Source: CAZGWJ01 sp964529445
Lineage (GTDB): Bacteria > Oederibacteriota > Muellerivitia > Muellerivitales > Muellerivitaceae
NCBI GenBank assembly: GCA_964529445.1
Contig: CAZGWJ010000001.1
Span: 29,589-93,588 of the forward strand
DNA: 64,000 bases
Direction of reading: 5' to 3'
Every line of letters begins with the position of its first letter. Positions within the stretch are counted from its first letter, which is position 1. Positions 25,885-32,844 of the stretch are shown here, piece by piece. The notes below the pieces were generated by a model. That model saw only the letters and a list, made by a program, of their open reading frames with translations. It was not told the origin of the DNA and did not search any database. The translations under genes and the position numbers were made by a program.

Positions 25885-27684
25885 ATGACGAGAAACCTGA
25901 TGAACCTCCTCCTCACCCTCCTGATCGGCCTGATGCCGATGGCTTTGGCGGCTCAAGGGGCGCCTCCGGGCGGCAAACCCCTCCTCCCCAAACCGGGCAT
26001 CGAGATGTTCCCGACGGGCGACCTCCAGGAAGGTTTGGGCGTCGCCGAGATCGTCCCCGTGGAGGGTCAGCCCTTCAGGAAGGCCATCCGCCTCACGACC
26101 CTGAAGGCGGGTGCCATGAAATGGAATCCGCAGAACGACATCATGATCACGGTCCCGACCCAGGCCGGGGACGTCATGCTCCTCGAGTTCTGGATGAGGG
26201 CCGTCAAGGGCCAGGGCGAGAGCGGGGACGCCAAGAGCGAGGTGGTCTTCGAGCGGTACGGCGACCCCTGGACCAAGGCCATCGAGCAGAGCATCTCGGC
26301 CGGGCCGAAATGGAAGAAGTTCATGATGCCCTTCGTGGCCCGGGAGGACCTGGAAGCCGAAAAATCCCATCTTTCCTTCCGCATGGGGTATGGGCCGCAG
26401 AGCTACGAACTGGCCGACGTCAAGATCACCAACTACGGCACCAAGAAGAAGCTATCGGACATGCCCCAGACCAAGGTGACCTACGGGGGCATGGAGGAGG
26501 ACGCTCCCTGGCGCAAGACGGCCGAGGAGAACATCGAGAAGGTCCGCAAGGGCGACCTCACCGTGACGGTGAAGGACAAGAACGGAAAGCCCCTGTCCGG
26601 CGCGAAGGTCTCGGTTCGCATGAAACGCCACGCCTTCGGGTTCGGTTCGGCCGTGGTGGCAGGCCGGATGGCCGGCACCGGCGAGGATTCCGACCGTTAC
26701 CGCGCCGAGATCGAGCGGCTCTTCAGCCGCGTGGTCTTCGAGAACGACCTGAAGTGGGGTTTCTGGGAGCAGGGAGCCACGAACAGCGGCGGATGGAGCC
26801 GCAAGGAAACGCTGGATGCCGCGAAGTGGTTGAATGACCGGAACATCGAGATCCGGGGTCACAACATGGTCTGGGGCGGATGGAAGTACATGCCGGGTGA
26901 TGTCCAGCAACTCAAGGACAAACCGAAGGCCCTGGAAGCCGCCATCGAGAAGCGCATCATGGACGTCGGCGGAGCGATGAAGGGGAAGCTGGTCGAATGG
27001 GACGTGGTCAACGAGCCGGTCCCGGAGAAGGCCCTGACGGATATTCTGGGCCAGGATGCGCTGGTCACCTGGTTCAAGAAGGCCCGCGAGGCCGACCCCA
27101 AGGCCGTTCTCTTCGTGAACGATTATCCCAACCCCGATTCGATGGGGCACCTGGACGGATGCGAGGCGGTCATCAAGTTCCTGCAGGAAAAGAAGGCGCC
27201 CGTGGGCGGCTTCGGGTTGCAGGCCCACATCGGCGAGTCCCCCTGGTCCATTCCGGACCTCCTCCAGGTCATCGATCGTTTCGGCGCCCTCGGGGTCCCC
27301 GTGGCGATCACCGAATACGACACCCAGATCAAGGACGAGGAGTTGGAGGGGCAGTTCACGAAGGATTTCATGACGGCGGTCTTCAGCAACCCCCACGCCA
27401 ACAGCTTCATCACGTGGGGCTTCTGGGACGGGGCCCATTACGGCCAGAAGGCGCCCTTCTTCAAGCGGGATTGGTCCTTGAAACCCGCTGGCAAGGCCTT
27501 CGAGGAACTGGTGCTCAAGGATTGGTGGACCAACGCGGACGGGAAGACCGACGCGGCAGGTTCGTACCAGACACGCGGCTTCGCGGGGGACTACGAAGTC
27601 GTCGTGAAGTCGGGCTCCAAGTCGGTGACGGTCAAGGCCCAGTTGTCCAAGGACGGCCTGGCCCTCCCGGTTGTTTTGAAGTAA
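25885..27684 (+). CDS. GH10 endo-1,4-beta-xylanase with N-terminal carbohydrate-binding-like module
   Basis: The protein has 599 residues. A signal peptide (LLLTLLIGLMPMALAAQ) is followed by a beta-rich CBM4/9-like module (about 30-185). A short fibronectin-like linker (210-250) leads to the GH10 barrel. Glu377 in DVVNEP is the acid/base and Glu477 in ITEYD the nucleophile. GHNMVWGG and QAHIGE are further GH10 strands. About 60 residues of beta-rich tail follow the barrel. It is secreted, cutting internal xylan bonds. There is no xylan operon around it. The 198-nt gap to the next gene contains a repeat. Confidence 0.93.
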   Translation: MTRNLMNLLLTLLIGLMPMALAAQGAPPGGKPLLPKPGIEMFPTGDLQEGLGVAEIVPVEGQPFRKAIRLTTLKAGAMKWNPQNDIMITVPTQAGDVMLLEFWMRAVKGQGESGDAKSEVVFERYGDPWTKAIEQSISAGPKWKKFMMPFVAREDLEAEKSHLSFRMGYGPQSYELADVKITNYGTKKKLSDMPQTKVTYGGMEEDAPWRKTAEENIEKVRKGDLTVTVKDKNGKPLSGAKVSVRMKRHAFGFGSAVVAGRMAGTGEDSDRYRAEIERLFSRVVFENDLKWGFWEQGATNSGGWSRKETLDAAKWLNDRNIEIRGHNMVWGGWKYMPGDVQQLKDKPKALEAAIEKRIMDVGGAMKGKLVEWDVVNEPVPEKALTDILGQDALVTWFKKAREADPKAVLFVNDYPNPDSMGHLDGCEAVIKFLQEKKAPVGGFGLQAHIGESPWSIPDLLQVIDRFGALGVPVAITEYDTQIKDEELEGQFTKDFMTAVFSNPHANSFITWGFWDGAHYGQKAPFFKRDWSLKPAGKAFEELVLKDWWTNADGKTDAAGSYQTRGFAGDYEVVVKSGSKSVTVKAQLSKDGLALPVVLK

Positions 27685-27694
27685 TTCCTCGCCC

Positions 27695-27781
27695 CGCTCC
27701 CTTTGTCCCTCCCCCGCTTGCGGGGGAGGGCAATTCCTCAGAACCGATCTTTGGTGATAGAGGAATGGGTGAGGGGATCAG
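27695..27781. repeat. C-rich palindromic repeat with internal variable hairpin
   Basis: CCCTCCCCCGCTTGCGGGGGAGGG is followed by CAAT, an inner stem (TTCCTC with GAGGAA) and ATGGGTGAGGGGA. The copy at 62876-62949 keeps the flanks but has a different inner stem that still pairs. Confidence 0.65.
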
Positions 27782-27881
27782 TTCGATGTTACCCATTGAG
27801 TCGGATGATGTTTTTCGCGCCTTCGCGCCTTCGCGATGGCTGTGAATTGTCCGTGTCCTATTTGTAATCTCGGAGGTTTCC

Positions 27882-28616
27882 ATGAGCATCGAATCCGTCA
27901 AGGGCAAGTGGGCTTTGATCACTGGCGCGAGCCGGGGCGTCGGCAAGCAGGTCTCCCTCGCCATGGCCAAGCTGGGGACGAACCTCGTTCTCCACAGCCG
28001 GGATGCCGCCCACACCGACCCCGTCGCGAAGGAATGCCGGGCCCTCGGCGTGAAGGTGGCCCAGGTCGCGGGGGAACTCTCCGATCAGACCCAGGTGGAT
28101 TCCATGCTGGATGCGGCCCTGAAGGCCGCGGGCCAGATCGACATCGTCTTCAACAACGCTGCCTTGATGACGAAGTATCGGCAGGACCCCTGGACCGTGA
28201 CGGCGGAGGAATTTCGCACGAGTTTCGAGATCAACGTCATCGCACTGGCCCGCATCTGCAACCGCTTGGTGCCTCCCATGATCCAGCGCAAGTGGGGGCG
28301 TGTCGTCAACACGACCTCGGGCATCAAGGAACAGCCCGAATTGATCGCCTATTCCATCTCGAAGGGCGCGGTGGACAAGTACGTGAGGGACTTTGCGCCT
28401 TCGTTGAAGGACACGGGGGTCATGATGAATCTGCTGGATCCGGGTTGGCTGAGGACGGACTTGGGTGGGCCCAACGCCCCCAACGCGGTGGAGAGCGTCG
28501 TCCCCGGCGCCATCGTGTCGGCCCTGCTGGACGACGGCATCAGCGGTCGACTTTTCCGTGCGCAAGATTACGCGGGGATGGGTTTGGCGGATGCCCTGAA
28601 GAAAGCGACAAGCTGA
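27882..28616 (+). CDS. Short-chain dehydrogenase/reductase
   Basis: The protein has 244 residues. GASRGVG (15-21) is the cofactor loop, NNAA (91-94) the structural motif, and Ser146-Tyr157-Lys161 the catalytic triad. SRD (39-41) after beta-2 suggests NADP preference. The substrate is unknown. The ATG at 27882 follows GGAGG. The 3' end (last 35 codons) is duplicated at 29342-29449, beyond the toxin-antitoxin genes that follow directly. Confidence 0.9.
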   Translation: MSIESVKGKWALITGASRGVGKQVSLAMAKLGTNLVLHSRDAAHTDPVAKECRALGVKVAQVAGELSDQTQVDSMLDAALKAAGQIDIVFNNAALMTKYRQDPWTVTAEEFRTSFEINVIALARICNRLVPPMIQRKWGRVVNTTSGIKEQPELIAYSISKGAVDKYVRDFAPSLKDTGVMMNLLDPGWLRTDLGGPNAPNAVESVVPGAIVSALLDDGISGRLFRAQDYAGMGLADALKKATS

Positions 28617-28627
28617 AATTTGACCTA

Positions 28628-28656
28628 TTGAGAGGATATAACCAATGTGTTATACT
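28628..28656 (+). promoter_or_regulatory. Promoter of the toxin-antitoxin operon, predicted leaderless
   Basis: TTGAGA (28628-28633), a 17-nt spacer and TATACT (28651-28656) are followed by exactly 6 nt and the toxin ATG at 28663. There is no Shine-Dalgarno site. The TATACT/ATAACC region would be the natural operator for the antitoxin, though no clear palindrome is visible. Confidence 0.6.
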
Positions 28657-28662
28657 CCTGGT

Positions 28663-29019
28663 ATGAAGGTGGAGTTCTACAAGACTCCAAGCGGTCGTAA
28701 ACCGGTCGAGGATTTCATACTTGGCCTCTCGGCGGGCGACCAAGGCGAGTTTGCGGGCGTGAAACGAGGGATCGAGAAGTACGGACTCAAGTGCCCGCTG
28801 GTGATATTTAAGAACCTGTCGGGCAAACTTTGGGAGGTCAAGTTTTCAGGGGAAGGCGGGAAGTACAGGATCGCATATGTCGTGATTACGGGGCCTGAAA
28901 TGGTTTGGCTCCACGCCTTCAAGAAGAAGACCCAAAAGACCCCCAAGGATGACTTGGAACTGTCGTTGAAACGGATGAAGGAGGTATTGGACCATGAAAA
29001 AGCACAAAAGAACCGATAA
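28663..29019 (+). CDS. RelE/HigB-type toxin (phage Gp49-like family)
   Basis: The protein has 118 residues. The pattern VEFYKTPSGRKPVEDFI, LWEVKFSGEGGKYRIAYVV and WLHAFKKKTQKTP is typical of the Gp49-like HigB toxins, predicted ribosome-dependent mRNA endonucleases. The basic residues in GGKYRI and FKKKTQKTP are the expected RNA-contact positions. I chose the ATG at 28663 because of the promoter spacing; a GTG-less extension to 28645 is open but would lie upstream of the transcription start. The gene overlaps its antitoxin by 26 nt. Toxin-first order matches HigBA. Confidence 0.85.
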   Translation: MKVEFYKTPSGRKPVEDFILGLSAGDQGEFAGVKRGIEKYGLKCPLVIFKNLSGKLWEVKFSGEGGKYRIAYVVITGPEMVWLHAFKKKTQKTPKDDLELSLKRMKEVLDHEKAQKNR

Positions 29020-29335
29020 GCCCTATTACGATCCGACTTCTTTCTTCGCGAAACTGGAAAGGAACCCCGAGGTCAAACGCCGTGCTGAACAGAAGGAAAG
29101 AATGTTCGACCTGGCCATGGAGGTTCGGAAGCTCAGGGAGGATGCCGGACTTACCCAAAAGACACTCGCTGCCAGGATCGGGACCAAGCAAAGCGCGATC
29201 TCCCGTGTTGAAAGCGGTCAGTACAAGTCCAGCCCCTCCATTAGCCTGCTGGAAAGCGTGGCGATGGCTTGCGGTAAACGGCTTGAGATCAGTTTCGTGA
29301 AACCCAAGGTGCATGCGCACGCGGGGCGGTCCTAA
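28994..29335 (+). CDS. HigA-type antitoxin, XRE helix-turn-helix
   Basis: The protein has 113 residues. A charged N-terminal extension precedes an XRE helix-turn-helix (53-75, LTQKTLAARIGTKQSAISRVES). A C-terminal segment KRLEISFVKP is typical of HigA antitoxins. It should neutralise the upstream toxin and repress the shared promoter. The 26-nt overlap with the toxin gene implies coupled translation. Both genes sit in a cassette between two copies of the SDR 3' end. Confidence 0.85.
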   Translation: MKKHKRTDKPYYDPTSFFAKLERNPEVKRRAEQKERMFDLAMEVRKLREDAGLTQKTLAARIGTKQSAISRVESGQYKSSPSISLLESVAMACGKRLEISFVKPKVHAHAGRS

Positions 29336-29341
29336 TACGTC

Positions 29342-29449
29342 GCCATCGTTCCGGCCTTGCTGGACGACGGCATCAGCGGGCGCCTCTTTCGCGCGCAGGA
29401 TGACGCGGGGATGAGCTTGGCGGATGCCCTCAAGAAGGCCGCGCAATAA
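29342..29449 (+). pseudogene. Remnant: 3' end of a second SDR gene
   Basis: The 36 codons including the TAA read AIVPALLDDGISGRLFRAQD and onward to LADALKKAAQ. They match the last 35 residues of the SDR at 27882-28616 except for five residues. Homology starts abruptly 6 nt after the antitoxin stop. No start or remaining domain is present. Confidence 0.85.
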
Positions 29450-29533
29450 ACGGGGTCACGCTTCACAGACTGAAAACAAAATGCCTGCCACCTTCACGCC
29501 TTCAAACACACCGTATAATATCAATGTAGGATC

Positions 29534-32500
29534 TTAGCGTACTCCATATAGAAGGTTCCTCAGAACCTTTCCTTGTTTAGTTGTGAACCTGAACTGGAAC
29601 CCGTACTCCCGACCACTCCACGGGCGGGTGCATTGCGCGCCCACCTTGATCAGCACCTTGTTCCAGCCCTTCTTCAATGAGACCGGCTTCTTGAAGAGCG
29701 TCCTCAACAGCAATCCCTTCTCGTTCACGACGAGCTTTCCGTTCACCCAGGCCTTCATCGAATCATCACCTGCGGCCTCGACATAGGCGGTCCTCGCCTT
29801 GTCCGACCACACCGAACACTTGGCGTAGGCCACGCCCTGCTCGGGGAAGGTCACTCCGCATTCCCTGAAGTCCACGTAACCGAAGCAGGTGAATTCCCGG
29901 CCCGGGGCCCTCAGCCACGACAGGCCCTTCCCATAGGACGCGAGATCCGCGTTCTTCTCGGGGCCGTACACACGGTCCAGACCCTTCCCGTCCTTGTTGT
30001 CGAAGGAACCCACCACCGAGAACCAGGCGGGGAATCCGGAACCCCACTCCACGTTGGAGACCTGCTTCTTCACGGTCTTCTTGCCGTCGAGAACCTCGAC
30101 GGTGATCTTGGCCTGGCTCAAGACCGGGAGGGCATCGGCCTGGGGGCTCAGCTCCCAAACGAGATGGCACAGTTCTCCCACCTTTACGATCAAGTCCGGG
30201 TCCGGCTTGCTGTCCACGCCCCAGCCCGCGGGGGCAACGATTGCGACCTTGGCACCCAATTCACGCCCGGTGTTGTTCTCGATGAGGGCATGGATCTTGA
30301 GGATCCCTCCGGTCTTCAGGTCATGGTCAACATGGATCTGGATGGGGTTCAGGTTCTCTACCCCACGCTTGCCGTCATGCACGACGCTCTTGTAGCGGCG
30401 GCCCTTGGGCAGGATCCCGGTGTTTCCGTCGACCTTCCCGACCTTCAAGCGGCCCTTGGCGTTCGTCGCGAGGGGTGTCTCCGCGTATTGGCCCCTCTCA
30501 TATCCATAGGTGAGACCGTCGTCGTCGTAGAGGACGAAAGCACCGGGTTTCCCGGCGTAGGTATGCACCGTGACGTCGGTCAACGGCTTCTCAAGGGCAT
30601 AGGCCATCTCGGGGCCCATGGGGATGATGCTTCCGGCCCGGGCGAAGAGGGGGATGCGACCCAAAGGCGCACCTACCGTGATCGTGCGGCCGCCCTTGAT
30701 CTTCTCGCCCGTCCTGAAGTCGTACCAATCCCCCTTCGGCAGATAGACCTCACGCGTGCGGGCGTCCTCTTGCAGGATGGGGGCCACCAACAGGGCTGGG
30801 CCGAACATGAACTGGTCGGTGGCGGCGACTGCTTTCGGGTCCTCGGGGAAAGCCATCAGCATGGGACGCATGATGGGCGCGCCGGTCAGGTGCACCTGGC
30901 GGGCCAGGGAATAGATGTAGGGCATCAGGCGGTAACGAAGGGCGATATGGTCGGCCACGATCCTTTCGATCGCAGGGCCGTAGGTCCAGGCCTCGTTCTC
31001 GGGCTTGGTGCCATGCGTGCGGAACAGGGCGTTGAACACGCCCCACTCGAACCAGCGGGCGTAGAGTTCGGGCGTGAAGGGACGGTAGGTCATGAAGCCG
31101 CCTGCGTCGGTGCACCACCAGGGTTGTCCCGAGAGGGAAACGCCTTGGCCGATCACCACCTGGTCGCGGAAAACCTCCCAAGAAGCCTCGATGTCGCCGG
31201 ACCAAAGCGTGGTGCCGTAACGCTGGACGCCGGCCCAGGTCGAACGGGCGAGGTTGAAGACGCGATCCGTGAAGTCCTTGCGCTGACCCTCGTAGAGACC
31301 CTTGGTCCAGAGCAGGGTATAGATGTTGTGCACGCGTTCGCGCGCCCCCAGGAAATGCTTCGTGGCAGGCGGGTGGTGCTCCAACTCGCCCATGTCGGTC
31401 CAATAACCGCGCACACCCAGCTCGAAGAGGGGCTTGATGTCGCCCCACCAGGTCTTGCGGGCCGCAGGATTCGAATGGTCCACCGAGGGGTTGCCCGGTC
31501 CGGGCATGTCGTTGATGAAGCCGCGGGATTTGTAGGACTCGTAGAGCCTTGAGGTGCGGGTCATGTAGGGATGCTGGGCCTGCAACACCTTCACGTTAAG
31601 TTTTTCCATCTCGCGGAAAAGGGCGGGGGGATCGGGCCAGTTCTCCTTGTCCCAGGAGAGGTCGCCGAAATCCTTGAACCACATCCAGTCGATGACGAGC
31701 ACGTCGAGAGGAAGGCCACGGCGGCGGTATTCGCGGGCCACGCGCAGGAATTCCTCCTGCGTGCGGTAGCGGTTCTTGCATTGGATGAAGCCCAGCGCCC
31801 ACTTGGGCGGTATGGGGGAGGCGCCCGTGAGGGCCGCGTAACCGGCCAAGAGGCCGTCGGCGCGGTCGCGCAGAATGAGGAAGAGGTCCATCACCCCGTC
31901 GTCGAGAAGGATGGCCATCCGGTCCGGGTGGTTCTCGCCGGAATGCTGGTCCCAGGCCCAGGGCGCGGAGCACCAGTTCCAGCCGAAGTCGGTGGGGCCT
32001 TCGCCCACCTTTGCCCCGCCCACGGCGAAGCGCATGGCCCAGGACGAGTTGACGAGGCAACCCCATCCGGCGCTCGTGATGAAGAAGGGCATGCCGTCGT
32101 TGCCACTGCGGCGCTTGCCGGCCCATTCGTGCCACATGCGGCGCTCGTGCCCGCGCTGGTCGAGGTTCGCCATGGGGTCCTGGCCGAGACCGTAGACCCT
32201 CTCGTCCTTCTTCAACTCGAACCGGACCACGGTGACCTGCTTGAGCCCGGTCGGGGGCGGGGCGATCTTGTTCATGCGGTGGGCGGCCAGCGTCCGGGGC
32301 TCGTGACGGACCTCGGCGGTTTTGCCAGTAGGCGTGGAGAGGATCAGGCGGCCCTTGGGGTCGGTCACGCGGAACGAGAAGGGCGAGAGGGTGACTTCGA
32401 GGATGCGGGAGGCGGTCGCGAGGCGCATCTTACCGGCGGATTTGGACAAACGGGCCGGGATGAAGCAGGGGGGATGCTCGACGACGAAGGTCTCCTCGAC

Positions 32501-32620
32501 CTTGGGGGTGCCGGGCGTGAAGCGGTAGCGCAGGATGTCGGGGGAGGTGAACCCCAGGCGGGCCTCGCCGCGCGGGGTCTTGACGGTCAATTCACTCTCA
32601 TTGAAAAAATAGGCAGGCAT
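29534..32620 (-). CDS. GH31 family glycosidase (alpha-xylosidase/alpha-glucosidase-like)
   Basis: The protein has 1028 residues. The order is an N-terminal beta-sandwich (to about 230), the GH31 barrel with nucleophile Asp409 in YWTDMGE and acid/base Asp476 in WSGDIEA, and C-terminal sandwiches. A long extra region (about 760-1028) contains AWVNGKLVVNEKG and KGWNKVLIKVGA, like a carbohydrate- or jelly-roll-binding module. No signal peptide is seen, so it is probably cytoplasmic and processes imported oligosaccharides. The ATG at 32620 follows GGAGAT. Exact specificity is not certain. The GH10 xylanase nearby is suggestive only. Confidence 0.9.
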   Translation of the reverse strand: MPAYFFNESELTVKTPRGEARLGFTSPDILRYRFTPGTPKVEETFVVEHPPCFIPARLSKSAGKMRLATASRILEVTLSPFSFRVTDPKGRLILSTPTGKTAEVRHEPRTLAAHRMNKIAPPPTGLKQVTVVRFELKKDERVYGLGQDPMANLDQRGHERRMWHEWAGKRRSGNDGMPFFITSAGWGCLVNSSWAMRFAVGGAKVGEGPTDFGWNWCSAPWAWDQHSGENHPDRMAILLDDGVMDLFLILRDRADGLLAGYAALTGASPIPPKWALGFIQCKNRYRTQEEFLRVAREYRRRGLPLDVLVIDWMWFKDFGDLSWDKENWPDPPALFREMEKLNVKVLQAQHPYMTRTSRLYESYKSRGFINDMPGPGNPSVDHSNPAARKTWWGDIKPLFELGVRGYWTDMGELEHHPPATKHFLGARERVHNIYTLLWTKGLYEGQRKDFTDRVFNLARSTWAGVQRYGTTLWSGDIEASWEVFRDQVVIGQGVSLSGQPWWCTDAGGFMTYRPFTPELYARWFEWGVFNALFRTHGTKPENEAWTYGPAIERIVADHIALRYRLMPYIYSLARQVHLTGAPIMRPMLMAFPEDPKAVAATDQFMFGPALLVAPILQEDARTREVYLPKGDWYDFRTGEKIKGGRTITVGAPLGRIPLFARAGSIIPMGPEMAYALEKPLTDVTVHTYAGKPGAFVLYDDDGLTYGYERGQYAETPLATNAKGRLKVGKVDGNTGILPKGRRYKSVVHDGKRGVENLNPIQIHVDHDLKTGGILKIHALIENNTGRELGAKVAIVAPAGWGVDSKPDPDLIVKVGELCHLVWELSPQADALPVLSQAKITVEVLDGKKTVKKQVSNVEWGSGFPAWFSVVGSFDNKDGKGLDRVYGPEKNADLASYGKGLSWLRAPGREFTCFGYVDFRECGVTFPEQGVAYAKCSVWSDKARTAYVEAAGDDSMKAWVNGKLVVNEKGLLLRTLFKKPVSLKKGWNKVLIKVGAQCTRPWSGREYGFQFRFTTKQGKVLRNLLYGVR

Positions 32621-32667
32621 GGTTATCTCCGATAGAAAGTAAACCCGCAGGGGAGGCGGGTGCCGGC

Positions 32668-32673
32668 ATTCTA
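32668..32673 (-). promoter_or_regulatory. -10 box TAGAAT upstream of GH31 gene
   Basis: On the minus strand ATATAGAAT precedes the GH31 start by about 48 nt. It matches the -10 sequence found before several other genes in the window. No -35 is identified. Confidence 0.35.
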
Positions 32674-32844
32674 TATCTAGCAAACGGAAATGAGGAAAAT
32701 TGAAATCGGTACAACGAAAGAACCATGACCGTCAATTCAACGACGTTTGTGGTGGGCGCGCCCGTGTTTTGCGATGCTTCCATTCGCAATGACGAATTAT
32801 ATGACGGGGTCGTTCTTTGCGGGCTTGGCGTACTTGGCGGTTAA

